A stretch of 64,000 bases of DNA from an uncultured Halieaceae bacterium (GCA_913031575.1 CAJWEV010000005.1:30744-94743), one strand, 5' to 3'; positions 44,813 to 54,196 are shown, counted from the first letter of the stretch. The notes: generated from the letters alone by a model not told the origin. Program-made: numbers and translations.

Positions 44813-45892
44813 TCACCAACTATAGCCAACTCTTAGGTTATACGACTGATCAATAGCTTTTTTCCCTGCAGCAGCTGCGCCGTCGTAATCGACAGTAAAC
44901 TCCGCAGCTGCTTCGAGGCCAAAAAAGAAAGGAAAGCCGAAGCCAAGAGTGGTATCCAGGATAAGACTGTTATCGTCACTGACGTTTAAAATACCAACGT
45001 GCGTTAGATACACCTTCGAGTCACCGCCGAGAATTTCACTTTCTCCCGTAAGGTTCCAGTTAGCACCTAAATACTCCTTGTCTTGCGCGTTGAAAAAATC
45101 GGTATCCACCCAGACAAATCCGAGTTCACCATCAAGCTTGCCCCAAACACCATCAAATAACTTTCGGCCGTAATAAGGACCTAGATAACTTCGCAACCGA
45201 ATGTCGGCAAATTTGTCGGCCTCTACCGATGCGTTGACACCAAGGTAGTGATTGGTCCAATCCCGAAGGTAATAGTCGTATTTGGTCACCAGCTGCCAAT
45301 TATCTGCAGAGGGTTCACGCGAACGAACTATTTCATTGGCACCCCCGTCACCTTCGGTCTGGACAGAAACAACAGAGGTATCCTGCTCCAAGTTAGCCCG
45401 CAAGGTGATTCGGTCGCGAGTACTGTCGAACTGCGTGTTAACTGCAATATCAAGTTGATCGGAGTCCGTGTTACCGCGTGCAAAAGTAAATGCAGCAGAC
45501 GCTAAACCCTCCCAGGCATAACCTTGTCCCATCTCCCATGGCTCTGGATTAAGCTTGTCGACGTCGGCTAGCTTTATAATTTCGCCATCTGACAAGGCCA
45601 TGATCCCGGAGGTGACCATCATCGGCGCAGTTACGACGCGACGACCATCTTTTAACAACAGAGTCGACGCCTCACGATCATCGGCAGACGCCTGAATATC
45701 CTTGATTAAGGCCGTGTCAATTTTTAAGTCGCGGCTGAAGCTTGTGGATATTGTGATTTGGTCACCTCGGTAATCGACGATATCGGCGACAATGGAAGAG
45801 CCATCGTGTAGCACAATGCGTGCATTGGTGAGCGCGTTGGCGATCGGAGACAAAAGTAGAGCCGTCAGACATAAACCCAAGAAAAAGGTCAT
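44813..45892 (-). CDS. DUF481-family outer-membrane barrel protein
   Basis: About 359 residues. A signal peptide (TFFLGLCLTALLLSPIANA) is followed by a small beta domain that reads like a glycine-zipper/SH3-like module (ARIVLHDGSSIVADI) and a barrel of the salt-induced outer-membrane DUF481 type ending LRVGYSW. The function is unknown. ATG 45892 is chosen because it directly begins the signal peptide; upstream ATGs to 45967 are in frame. It is divergent from gorA. Confidence 0.78.
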   Translation of the reverse strand: MTFFLGLCLTALLLSPIANALTNARIVLHDGSSIVADIVDYRGDQITISTSFSRDLKIDTALIKDIQASADDREASTLLLKDGRRVVTAPMMVTSGIMALSDGEIIKLADVDKLNPEPWEMGQGYAWEGLASAAFTFARGNTDSDQLDIAVNTQFDSTRDRITLRANLEQDTSVVSVQTEGDGGANEIVRSREPSADNWQLVTKYDYYLRDWTNHYLGVNASVEADKFADIRLRSYLGPYYGRKLFDGVWGKLDGELGFVWVDTDFFNAQDKEYLGANWNLTGESEILGGDSKVYLTHVGILNVSDDNSLILDTTLGFGFPFFFGLEAAAEFTVDYDGAAAAGKKAIDQSYNLRVGYSW

Positions 45893-46017
45893 TCTTAACG
45901 ACCAATCGAGAGATCGATATGTGTATCGCGGTACTATCATCATCTGGTGGGTCTGCATTAGAGTCATCGAGAAGCTGAGCCACTCTCTACGCTAAAACCT
46001 AACGCGGAGCGCCCAAT

Positions 46018-47382
46018 ATGCCGGAAAGTCATAAGGATACCAGTTGCGATTTATTTGTCATTGGCGCGGGCTCAGGCGGCGTCAGGGCCTCGCGCATTGC
46101 CGCTAGCCTGGGAGCAAAAGTCATTGTAGCGGAGGGGCTCTATTTGGGAGGTACTTGCGTCAATGTTGGCTGCGTTCCAAAGAAGCTTTACGTCTACGGC
46201 AGCGAATTCGGCAAGGCTTTTAAAGACGCCGTCGGCTTTGGTTGGCAGGTAGGTGAAACTACCTTTGACTGGGCTACGCTTCGAGAAAATAAATCTCGAG
46301 AAATAAGTCGATTGAACAGTATTTACGAGCGTCTACTCGATGGCTCGGGGGCTACGACGCTGGAGGGAATGGCGCGCTTGGTGGATGCCCACACCGTCGA
46401 GGTCAATGGAACTCAATACCATGCGGACAAAATCCTTTTGGCAACAGGATCATGGCCAACGAAACCGGATTTCCCCGGCAATGAGCACGCCCTTACTTCT
46501 AATGAGATATTTGACTTGGCATCGTTCCCCGAGCGCCTTTTGGTGATCGGTGGTGGCTATATCGCCACCGAATTCGCAGGCATTTTTAACGGGCTTGGTT
46601 CGCACGTAACGCAGCTCTACCGAGGCGACCTCTTCATGCGCGGATTCGATGGAGACATCCGCAGCTTTGCCGCCGAGGAGATTCGTAAGACAGGCGTAGA
46701 TCTTCGATTCAATACCAACATCGAATCGCTGACTCGGATCAGCGATGGCTACGAGGCCACGCTGACGGATGGCAGCACGTTGGTCGTTGATACGGTTCTG
46801 TGCGCGACTGGTCGCCACCCAAATACTGATGGTCTGGGCCTGGAGCACACTAGGGTTACGCTCGATAGCAGAGGCTTCGTTAAAGCAAATACGCAATTCC
46901 AAACCGGGGAGCCCAGTATTTTTGCCCTAGGTGATATGACAGGCGGTCCTCAGCTCACGCCAGTTGCAATAGCCCAAGCCATGGCGTTTGCTCACACCCA
47001 GTTTGGGAACGATCCGAAAACTATGGACTACGAATTCATCCCCACCGCCGTATTCTGTCAGCCGAATATTGGCACCGTTGGGTTGACCGAAGAATCAGCG
47101 CGAGACTTGGGACTAGAACTCCAGATATTCAAATCAGACTTCAAACCCATGAAACACACCTTGAGCGGGCGCGATGAACGGACCCTAATGAAGCTGATCA
47201 TCAATAAATCGACAGATCGGGTCATCGGTTTGCATATGGTGGGCCCTGACGCGGGCGAGATTTGCCAGGGTATGGCCGTCGCAATGAAGGCTGGCGCCAC
47301 CAAAGCGCACTTTGATAGCACAGTTGGAGTCCACCCAACGGCGGCGGAAGAGTTCGTGACGATGAGGACTCCCAGCTCGTGA
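46018..47382 (+). CDS. gorA: Glutathione-disulfide reductase
   Basis: 454 residues. FAD motif [14 protein letters not shown], redox-active pair [13 protein letters not shown] (C47, C52), NADPH motif [13 protein letters not shown] and the C-terminal [12 protein letters not shown] with the active-site His are all in place. It reduces GSSG with NADPH in the cytosol. The usual NADPH-discriminating arginines are in the [12 protein letters not shown] region. Its stop overlaps the start of the TSUP permease gene (TGATG), so the two are coupled. Confidence 0.93.
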   Translation: MPESHKDTSCDLFVIGAGSGGVRASRIAASLGAKVIVAEGLYLGGTCVNVGCVPKKLYVYGSEFGKAFKDAVGFGWQVGETTFDWATLRENKSREISRLNSIYERLLDGSGATTLEGMARLVDAHTVEVNGTQYHADKILLATGSWPTKPDFPGNEHALTSNEIFDLASFPERLLVIGGGYIATEFAGIFNGLGSHVTQLYRGDLFMRGFDGDIRSFAAEEIRKTGVDLRFNTNIESLTRISDGYEATLTDGSTLVVDTVLCATGRHPNTDGLGLEHTRVTLDSRGFVKANTQFQTGEPSIFALGDMTGGPQLTPVAIAQAMAFAHTQFGNDPKTMDYEFIPTAVFCQPNIGTVGLTEESARDLGLELQIFKSDFKPMKHTLSGRDERTLMKLIINKSTDRVIGLHMVGPDAGEICQGMAVAMKAGATKAHFDSTVGVHPTAAEEFVTMRTPSS

Positions 47383-48134
47383 TGGACTTGGTTTGGTGGG
47401 AAATAGCTGTACTGATTGTCGCTGGCTTTGGCGCTGGTTTGGTGAATGTCATGGCGGGTGGTGGCTCAATCCTGACAGTTCCTATCATGATGTTTTTAGG
47501 CATGCCGGGACCTGTTGCAAATGGCACCAATCGCATCACTATCGTCGCACATAATGCCTCCGCCATCGTTACCTACCTTCGCCATGGCGTACCCCACGCC
47601 AGGCTTTGCGTTACCTTGACCTTGGTCGCTATTCCACCGGCACTATTGGGTGCTTGGCTCAGTACGAAACTGAATAATGAGCAGTTCGAAGGCCTCTTGG
47701 CCATCGTCATGGCAGCTATTTTGATCTTGATGCAGGCACCCCAAGCCAAGAAGCAGAGCGATGCTAATAACGAGCCTAGAAACCTACCCCTCGGCCACGT
47801 ATTAATGGCCATCGCGGGGTTTTGGGGTGGCTTCATTCAAATAGGCATGGGTTTTGTCGTGTTGCCAATCATGCACAGGGTGATGGGCCTGAATATTGTG
47901 GACACCAACATCCTCAAGGTGTTCATCATCTTTACGTACACCCTGTTGACGGTGTTTGTATTTGCTGCGACAAGTGATGTTCTCTGGCTGATTGGCGCCA
48001 TCGCCGCCATTGGGAATGTTGCTGGCGGCATGGTCGGCGCACGACTAACACTCTCACATGGGGAACAACTGATTCGCAGGGTACTGACCATCGCCATCAT
48101 CGCAATGATCATAAAGCTGTTGTTTTTCTCGTAG
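47382..48134 (+). CDS. TSUP (TauE/SafE) family permease
   Basis: 250 residues with about eight membrane helices, in two repeats. FGAGLVNVMAGGGSILTVP (about 18-36) and WGGFIQIGMGFVVLP (about 147-161) are the two TSUP signature loops. These carriers export or import sulfur-containing organic anions or sulfite. Coupling to glutathione reductase could point to a thiol- or sulfite-linked function, but this is inference. Confidence 0.85.
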   Translation: MDLVWWEIAVLIVAGFGAGLVNVMAGGGSILTVPIMMFLGMPGPVANGTNRITIVAHNASAIVTYLRHGVPHARLCVTLTLVAIPPALLGAWLSTKLNNEQFEGLLAIVMAAILILMQAPQAKKQSDANNEPRNLPLGHVLMAIAGFWGGFIQIGMGFVVLPIMHRVMGLNIVDTNILKVFIIFTYTLLTVFVFAATSDVLWLIGAIAAIGNVAGGMVGARLTLSHGEQLIRRVLTIAIIAMIIKLLFFS

Positions 48135-48235
48135 AGGGCAATGCAAATTCGTTCCGCAGGGTCACCGATCGAGCTGCCAAAGCTGATACCAACAAAATTG
48201 CATGAAACATCCGGTTTTTGCTAGGACGTCTTGGC

Positions 48236-49183
48236 TCAGTTTGCGCCGAGTCGCGCGGGCAGATCGCGACCCTGCAAGCCCGCAAATAAATTGGCGAGGG
48301 CAAGTTCAAACATGGCACGTCGGGTGCGCGCGGTCGCACTGCCAACATGGGGTAGCAGCACACAACCCGGGAGCTCGCAAAGTTCGCTGGCTAGGGGCAA
48401 GGGCTCCTCGGTATAGACGTCTAAGCCAGCCCGCAAACGCCCAGATTTGATCTCAGCAACCAACGCTGCTTCATCAACGAGCGCACCGCGTGCTGTATTA
48501 ATCAACATTGCGCCATCTTGCATCATTGCGAGCTCTTGTTGTCCAATCATCCCTACCGTTTCGGGTGTCAGTGCAATGTGCAGCGAGACAATGTCAGCGG
48601 TTGAAAGCAGTGTGTCGCAATCGACAAACTCGATACCCTGAACAGATCTCACTGTTCGATTCCACGCAATCACCCGGCAACCGAAGCCGCTCAATCGAGC
48701 AGCAACGGCTTGCCCGATGGGACCGAGTCCAATAAGGCCTACCGTCGCCCCAGTGAGGTCAGTCCCCAAGAGTAAATTAGGCTTCCAACCGTCACTCCAA
48801 GCACCGGATCGGATCAGCGCATCACCCTCAGCAACCCGTCGCCCCACGCCTAACATGAGCGCGAGCGTAAGATCGGCCGTGCTGTCAGTCAGCACTCCGG
48901 GGGTGTGCCCGATGATGACACCATGCTCCACCGCTGCACCGACGTCGATATGATCAACGCCCACTGAGACGGTAGAAATAATTTTCAGTTGCGAGGCGTG
49001 CATAAGCACCTCACTGCTAATAGGGCAGGTCAACGTAGTCAAGATAGCGTCAGCATCGGTGGTCCAGTCGATCAGCACCGATAGTGGCATGCCTTCTTCG
49101 CTTTCCCAGCACTGGAGCACCGCGTGCTTTGAAATCATTTTCTTCGCCACATCCGGAATAGGAAATGTAACGACAACTTTCAT
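48236..49183 (-). CDS. D-isomer 2-hydroxyacid dehydrogenase (glyoxylate/hydroxypyruvate reductase type)
   Basis: 315 residues. The Rossmann motif VGLIGLGPIGQAVA, the substrate arginine in NTARGALVDE, the Glu in DVYTEEPL and the catalytic His in LLPHVGSAT give a complete active site. It reduces glyoxylate or hydroxypyruvate, or another 2-keto acid, with NAD(P)H. Its ATG lies one base after the MFS gene stop, so it is the last gene of ubiX-MFS-dehydrogenase. Confidence 0.9.
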   Translation of the reverse strand: MKVVVTFPIPDVAKKMISKHAVLQCWESEEGMPLSVLIDWTTDADAILTTLTCPISSEVLMHASQLKIISTVSVGVDHIDVGAAVEHGVIIGHTPGVLTDSTADLTLALMLGVGRRVAEGDALIRSGAWSDGWKPNLLLGTDLTGATVGLIGLGPIGQAVAARLSGFGCRVIAWNRTVRSVQGIEFVDCDTLLSTADIVSLHIALTPETVGMIGQQELAMMQDGAMLINTARGALVDEAALVAEIKSGRLRAGLDVYTEEPLPLASELCELPGCVLLPHVGSATARTRRAMFELALANLFAGLQGRDLPARLGAN

Positions 49184-49184
49184 C

Positions 49185-50384
49185 TCAGCTCAGCTCCAAT
49201 CGATTAAATTTTCGCGCGGCCGTAAAAGACCAGATGACCAAAAACAGTACCATGAGTGCACTACCGAACCACGCAGTATTGAAGTCTCTCGAGTTCAGCA
49301 ACGCGGCGGCAAACAGGGGTCCAACGATACGCCCCGTAGACGATGCCGATGCTGTCATCCCCATCATTCGCCCTCGATGGCTCGGGTCCACAATCTCTGA
49401 GGCAATGGCATTCAGAAGCGGCAGACACACGGTTGAACCGCAGAATGCGAAAAAGATCATTGCGGGCATCCAAGGCGTGATTTCAGCAGTGGCCACCACA
49501 AATAATGAGATCGCAAATGTCACCGAGCCCACTCGCAATACGTTCATATGACCAAACAACTTAGTGAGTATGGCTAATAAGCCGCCTTGCAGCGTAATCA
49601 TTGCGACACCCACAACGCCAAAAAAGTACCCTACATCTTTGGGACCCCATGTAAATGCATCGGCCACCCAAAGCGGAAAAAGATAGATGATGGAGCTGAC
49701 TGAGGAAGTATGAGTAACGTACTGCATGAGTAGCAGCCTGTTTTGCTTAGGCCGAAGTACGGGCACTGGAACCACATCCTCTGCCGCATCTGAACGTGGC
49801 GATGCAGTCTTAACCATCTTTGCAGGTAACATAGTGTGAGCGCAGACCGCCGCCACAAGCGACATTACTGCAGCGGTGTAAAATGGCAGCGCAAAACTTT
49901 TCGAGTCACCCGTCAACAGCCCACCCAGGACTGGACCCGCGATCAGTCCAAGACCGAACGCCGTGCCCACCAAGCCCATGGCCTTTGCACGTCGCTCTGG
50001 CGGACTGAGATCCGCCATTAATGCGGTGGCTACCGGCAAGCTACCTGCGGCAAGACCGGACAATGCACGCCCGAAATATACCTGCCAAAGCGTACCGGCC
50101 ATGGCGGTGACTATATAGGCTAGACAACTGCAAAGAAGTGCCAAAACAAGCGCCTGTCGCCGTCCTGACTTATCGGAAAGCTTTCCCCAAGCCGGCGATA
50201 CCAAGGCTGCACCCAAAGCATAGGTAATCATAATGAACGCAACGTCTGTTGAATCGCCGCCTAAGCTGGGAGCCATGAAGGGAAGCAAAGGAATGACAAG
50301 CCCAAAGCCAACTAAATCGATAACGATAACGAGGAAGACAAGCCATATCAGAGGGCTATGGCGCGAGGACGTATCGGAAACCAT
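49185..50384 (-). CDS. MFS transporter, TetA-like (DHA1) drug/metabolite efflux
   Basis: 399 residues, 12 membrane helices. The first-loop motif WGKLSDKSGRRQAL (about 61-74) and the motif-C region GPVLGGLLTG (about 148-157) mark a DHA1-type antiporter related to TetA. The substrate is not determined, and lying between ubiX and a hydroxyacid dehydrogenase suggests a metabolite. The TAATG overlap with ubiX shows coupling. Confidence 0.85.
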   Translation of the reverse strand: MVSDTSSRHSPLIWLVFLVIVIDLVGFGLVIPLLPFMAPSLGGDSTDVAFIMITYALGAALVSPAWGKLSDKSGRRQALVLALLCSCLAYIVTAMAGTLWQVYFGRALSGLAAGSLPVATALMADLSPPERRAKAMGLVGTAFGLGLIAGPVLGGLLTGDSKSFALPFYTAAVMSLVAAVCAHTMLPAKMVKTASPRSDAAEDVVPVPVLRPKQNRLLLMQYVTHTSSVSSIIYLFPLWVADAFTWGPKDVGYFFGVVGVAMITLQGGLLAILTKLFGHMNVLRVGSVTFAISLFVVATAEITPWMPAMIFFAFCGSTVCLPLLNAIASEIVDPSHRGRMMGMTASASSTGRIVGPLFAAALLNSRDFNTAWFGSALMVLFLVIWSFTAARKFNRLELS

Positions 50385-50944
50385 TAACTCTCGGTCCAGC
50401 GATGCGTATCCGGGGCGTCGAGTCCAAATAAATCCAAAGCCCTACCGACACTGTGATTCACAATGTCATCCAGACTCTTCGGATTTGCATAAAACGCGGG
50501 AAGTGGCGGCGCTATGACTGCCCCCATTTCCGTGGCAGCCACCATATTGTTCAAATGCCCAAGATGAAATGGTGTTTCTCTAACCATCAGCACTAGACGA
50601 CGACGCTCTTTCAAGGCGACGTCAGCTGCGCGCGTGAGAAGCGATGAGGTAACGCCAGAAGTGATTTCGCCGAGGGTTCTAATGGAGCAAGGTGCAATCA
50701 ACATGCCAAGACTTTTAAATGACCCGCTGGCGATCGATGCACCCACGTCGCGAACTGAGTGCACCTCACACGCCAGGGCTTTTACCTCCCTGGCTGATTG
50801 GTCTAGTTCATAGTGAATCGTAAGCTCAGCTGACTTCGACATTACGAGATGCGTTTCAATATCGAGCACCCTCAGCATCTCGAGAGCCCTGACACCATAA
50901 ATAACACCTGACGCACCACTGATACCGACTACAATACGCTGCAT
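50384..50944 (-). CDS. ubiX: Flavin prenyltransferase
   Basis: 186 residues. VGISGASGVIYGVR binds FMN, and PCSIRTLGEITSGV with RRLVLMVRETPFHLGHL are the conserved UbiX/Pad1 blocks. It attaches a dimethylallyl group to FMN to make the prenylated cofactor of UbiD-type decarboxylases in ubiquinone synthesis. UbiD is not in this window. It is the first gene of a three-gene operon and is divergent from the zinc-receptor operon. Confidence 0.93.
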   Translation of the reverse strand: MQRIVVGISGASGVIYGVRALEMLRVLDIETHLVMSKSAELTIHYELDQSAREVKALACEVHSVRDVGASIASGSFKSLGMLIAPCSIRTLGEITSGVTSSLLTRAADVALKERRRLVLMVRETPFHLGHLNNMVAATEMGAVIAPPLPAFYANPKSLDDIVNHSVGRALDLFGLDAPDTHRWTES

Positions 50945-51038
50945 AGTTTTTACTCAACTCCGAGCGCTAGAGTATACAAGTAGACGGCATACGACCGAAT
51001 AAATCATCTTATTTTGGTTATACTACGCGCCGGTGAAT

Positions 51039-51055
51039 ATGATACTGTGTATCAT
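51039..51055. promoter_or_regulatory. Perfect 17-base palindrome, Fur/Zur-like operator candidate
   Basis: ATGATAC-TGT-GTATCAT lies 53 bases before the GTG of the small secreted protein. It resembles a degenerate Fur-family 7-1-7 box (first half 6/7 to TGATAAT) and lies in the only upstream region of a zinc-receptor operon, so Zur or Fur control is a reasonable inference. It does not match a canonical Zur box. Confidence 0.5.
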
Positions 51056-51107
51056 TAATGGTGTAGTTCTGTGTTCTATAAATGGTTAGCAATAAAAACA
51101 AAATCTT

Positions 51108-51371
51108 GTGAAAATTAAACGGCTCATTTCTGCTCTAGCTATCGTTCTCGTCATAGGTCATATGGCGCACGCGGCAGCCCACGAGGTCAGTGCCTATGAG
51201 GCGCACGAATTCGTCGACTACTGTGGCTGCAGTAACGCCGCAGCGGCAGTTGACGCACCGCTTACATATTGCGAACCACAAAAACCGGCTACTTACGACG
51301 TAATTACGACTGGCGTCACACTCTCAACTCACTTCAATAACTATTCATCAAGAGCTCCACCGAAAAAATAA
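51108..51371 (+). CDS. Small secreted Cys-containing protein, leader of the zinc-receptor operon
   Basis: 87 residues. A basic n-region and hydrophobic core (KIKRLISALAIVLVIGHMAHA, shown in two parts: KIKRLISALA, IVLVIGHMAHA) form a signal peptide. The mature part has His residues (AAHEVSAYEAHE), a DYCGCSN motif and a third Cys (TYCEP). No family is recognised. The motif could bind metal. The start is GTG without a strong ribosome-binding site. It is followed by an AU-only hairpin and then by the ZnuD-like receptor on the same strand. Confidence 0.62.
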   Translation: MKIKRLISALAIVLVIGHMAHAAAHEVSAYEAHEFVDYCGCSNAAAAVDAPLTYCEPQKPATYDVITTGVTLSTHFNNYSSRAPPKK

Positions 51372-51405
51372 ATAAATTCCCCGGCGATTTATTTATTTAT
51401 TTTTT
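51363..51405 (+). other. AU-only hairpin between the small gene and the ZnuD-like receptor gene
   Basis: A perfect 15-bp inverted repeat (51363-51377 with 51391-51405), all A and T, closes a 13-base loop with a CCCCGG core. It includes the stop of the small gene and ends immediately before the AGGAG ribosome-binding site of the next gene. With its T6 end it could be a weak terminator/attenuator, an RNA stabiliser or a translation control element. Confidence 0.7.
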
Positions 51406-51417
51406 AGGAGCTAATTT

Positions 51418-53736
51418 ATGGCACGTTATGCCTTACCTGTGGTTGCGCTTATCGCCGCGCCACTTGCATTTTCACAAGATTCGACGCTCGAAGAGATCGT
51501 AGTCACATCAGCATTTACTCACCAAGTTCAGGGACAAAATGAAAGTTCCGTAATCGTCATCCCCGGAGATGACATCGCTGAAAACTTAACGCAATCATTA
51601 GGCGAGCACTTAAGTTCAACAGCCGGTGTCTCATCAAATAACTTTGGCCCCGCCGTAGGACAGCCCATTATTCGAGGCTTGGGCGGTAATCGAGTCAAAG
51701 TCCTCCAAAATAACCTGGTTGTGAGAGACGTCTCAGGTATTGGACCCGACCATCCCGTAGATATTGACCTTAGCAACGTAGAACAAATCGAAGTTGTTCG
51801 TGGTGCGGCCGCACTATTGCACAGCAATGGCGCTAGCGGCGGCATCATCAACATCGTGGACAATACGATTGCAAGGACTGATATCGAAGAAGCTGCCACT
51901 TACTTATCCGCTGAGCAACAAACCGGCAATGAAGGGGAAGGCTTCAGTGCTGGACTAAAGCGCAACATCGGCGGCTTCAACATCAATTACAGTTTCAGTG
52001 GCTTCGATGCGCAAGACTATGAAATACCCTCGGGCGCCGTGTTTCACGATGACCACGAGGAGGGTCATGACGAAGACCATGACGAAGACCATGACGAGGG
52101 GCACGAAGATCACGACGAGGACATGGGTACGCTTGCCAACTCTGACTTCGAGACAAAAACTCATCGCTTTGGTATTTCAAGGACTGGAGAGTGGGGCTAC
52201 CTAGGCGCTTCATATCAAGATAGTAGCTATACCTATGGTATTCCTTTCCATGGAGAGCATGGACACGAGGAGGGTCATGACGAAGATCATGATGAAGACC
52301 ATGGCGACGAGCATGAAGGTGAAGACCACGATGACCACGAGGGTGAAGAACACCACGATGAGCACGAGGGCGAACGAATCGTGTCTCAAACAGATTCGAC
52401 CGTTCTCAGTCTAGCCGGTCAGTTAAACCTAAATAGCGGACTTGTCCGCAACATTCAGTTCAGTGTCCGTGATACTGACTACGAGCTATTAGAGCAGCAC
52501 GCCGAGGGCGAGCACGACGGTCACGACGATGAAGAGCACGAAGAGCACTCGGAAGGACCCACGCTCTTCTCCAATGACTCCACAGAGGTGCAGGTCGTTC
52601 TAAATCTAGGTTCCGACGAACAACCACGCCGATTAGTTTTCAACCAGGTTTCTGAGAAAGTATCAGTCCTTGGTGAAGAGGCGTTCATGGAACCGGTTAA
52701 GTCCAACGAGACGACAATTGGCGCCTTCGCCGGCTTCAACGTGTCAAATTTCGATATCGATGTCGGCGTTCGTTGGGACGATGTCGAGCGCAAAGGAACT
52801 ATTCGTGAAATGCATCACGAAGAAGATCACGATGAAGACCATGAGGGTGAAGATGACCATGAGGGCGAGGAGCACCACGAAGAGCATGAAGGCTTTGAGC
52901 TAGAGCCCTTCACCTTCAGTGATCAGTCTCTCAGCACTGTGGTCACAATTGGCAGAGGATTAACTGATTCTCTATCAGCTTCATTGAACATGGGACTTGT
53001 CACACGAACACCGTCTGCGATGGAACTCTTCATGAATGGAGAGCACCTCGCCGTTGCTCGGTATGAGGTCGGAGATGCAAATCTCGATGCGGAGGAAGCC
53101 CAAAACCTTGACGTCAACCTGCGCTATGACGACCAAACTTGGTTCGCTAATGCATCAATTTTCCGAAACAGCGTCGATAACTATATATATCTGCGCGATG
53201 AGACAGAAGAAGAGCATGAGGAGCATGAAGAAGCTGGTGAAGAGCACGGTGAGGAGCACCATGATCACGGTGATTTGATGCTCGCTGAATACATGCAGCA
53301 GGACGCAACTTTCAATGGTTATGAAATTGAGATTGGTCGACGCTTCAATGTAGCAGGCGGTCAACTTGAGGTGCGCCTGCAACGCGACCAGGTCAAAGCT
53401 GACTTCTCGGGAGGCGGAAACGTCCCCAGAATTACGCCCTCAAGAAATGTTTTTGCTATGGACTACAGCCGAGGTCTATCTAGTGCAATGGTCGAAATTC
53501 AAGATGTCGATCGTCAAAACTTAATCAGTGGTTTTGAAACGCCGACGTCTAGCTATCGGATGGTGAATGCCCGGCTGTCCCATAGTATTGATCTTGGAGA
53601 CGGTGCCGTACTTACGGTCAGTGCTTTCGGACGTAATCTAACTGATGAGATTGCCCGACGTCATACGTCGTTTGTAAAAGATGACGTGCCGCTTGCGGGA
53701 CGCAACATTGGGATAAAGGCGAGCCTGTCGTTCTAA
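51418..53736 (+). CDS. ZnuD-like TonB-dependent zinc receptor with five His-rich loops
   Basis: 772 residues. A signal peptide (AAPLAFS) precedes a TonB box (EEIVVTSAF), the plug (IIRGLGGNRVKVLQNN, VVRGAAALLHSNGASGG) and a barrel ending LSF. Five inserts, at residues about 210-235, 278-319, 361-377, 466-490 and 600-617, consist almost only of His, Asp, Glu and Gly. ZnuD of Neisseria has fewer such inserts and takes up zinc. Zinc or another transition metal is the probable cargo. It follows the small secreted protein gene and an AU hairpin, and ends in a strong terminator. Confidence 0.88.
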   Translation: MARYALPVVALIAAPLAFSQDSTLEEIVVTSAFTHQVQGQNESSVIVIPGDDIAENLTQSLGEHLSSTAGVSSNNFGPAVGQPIIRGLGGNRVKVLQNNLVVRDVSGIGPDHPVDIDLSNVEQIEVVRGAAALLHSNGASGGIINIVDNTIARTDIEEAATYLSAEQQTGNEGEGFSAGLKRNIGGFNINYSFSGFDAQDYEIPSGAVFHDDHEEGHDEDHDEDHDEGHEDHDEDMGTLANSDFETKTHRFGISRTGEWGYLGASYQDSSYTYGIPFHGEHGHEEGHDEDHDEDHGDEHEGEDHDDHEGEEHHDEHEGERIVSQTDSTVLSLAGQLNLNSGLVRNIQFSVRDTDYELLEQHAEGEHDGHDDEEHEEHSEGPTLFSNDSTEVQVVLNLGSDEQPRRLVFNQVSEKVSVLGEEAFMEPVKSNETTIGAFAGFNVSNFDIDVGVRWDDVERKGTIREMHHEEDHDEDHEGEDDHEGEEHHEEHEGFELEPFTFSDQSLSTVVTIGRGLTDSLSASLNMGLVTRTPSAMELFMNGEHLAVARYEVGDANLDAEEAQNLDVNLRYDDQTWFANASIFRNSVDNYIYLRDETEEEHEEHEEAGEEHGEEHHDHGDLMLAEYMQQDATFNGYEIEIGRRFNVAGGQLEVRLQRDQVKADFSGGGNVPRITPSRNVFAMDYSRGLSSAMVEIQDVDRQNLISGFETPTSSYRMVNARLSHSIDLGDGAVLTVSAFGRNLTDEIARRHTSFVKDDVPLAGRNIGIKASLSF

Positions 53737-53766
53737 CCAATGCTCCGCGAAGCTACAATAAAACTG

Positions 53767-53799
53767 AAAAGGGCTGACAAAACGTCAGCCCTTTTTTTT
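53767..53799. terminator. Rho-independent terminator after the ZnuD-like receptor gene
   Basis: A perfect 12-bp stem including A4/T4 (53767-53778 with 53784-53795), loop AAAAC and eight T. It is probably bidirectional, since the NTF2-like gene ends at 53810 on the opposite strand. Confidence 0.9.
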
Positions 53800-53809
53800 G
53801 GCTTTCTGG

Positions 53810-54196
53810 TCAGCTAACTGCCTTCAACTGCTCCAGCATCTCACCCATCTGTTTCCAGACAGCGTTCACCGCTTTGAGTGGTCGGACCATCACTTTGAAT
53901 TCGACAATTTGATCACCAGCAAAGGTGATGATGTCCACGCCGTTCACGAAGATTCCATCCACCTTCACTGTGAACTCCAGGACAGCATGATTATCCTGAA
54001 CCACCTCTCGCACGTACCTAAAGTCCTCATAGAGTGCCTTGTTAGCGGCCCGTAAATAGGCATAAGTGATATCGCGGCCCTCCTGGGGGGTATGAACCAC
54101 AGGTGATATAAAAGTACAGTCTGGGTGAAGCAAGTCATAGAGGGCCTCCATATCCCCCTCTTTCATTACATGGTGCCACCGCTCTAATCCGTTCAT
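53810..54196 (-). CDS. SnoaL/NTF2-like small protein
   Basis: 128 residues. The pattern MEALYDLLHPDCTFISPVVH, a GRDIT turn, and strands ending in DGIFVNGVDIITFAGDQI and EFKVMVRPL is that of the nuclear-transport-factor-2-like fold. Members bind small hydrophobic ligands or act as isomerases, cyclases or dehydratases. No clear catalytic Asp/His dyad can be assigned. It lies between convergent genes and is probably monocistronic. Confidence 0.75.
   Translation of the reverse strand: MNGLERWHHVMKEGDMEALYDLLHPDCTFISPVVHTPQEGRDITYAYLRAANKALYEDFRYVREVVQDNHAVLEFTVKVDGIFVNGVDIITFAGDQIVEFKVMVRPLKAVNAVWKQMGEMLEQLKAVS

Noticed and set aside
49185-50384. The MFS gene as a tetracycline-resistance determinant
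   Set aside because: Only general DHA1 signatures are visible and the gene is coupled to ubiX and a dehydrogenase. The sequence does not support a specific drug-resistance claim.
52040-53271. Short repeats in the ZnuD-like gene as a CRISPR or tandem-repeat array
   Set aside because: The repeats are codon-level, in frame, of unequal spacing and encode His/Asp/Glu loops. There are no spacers and no cas genes.
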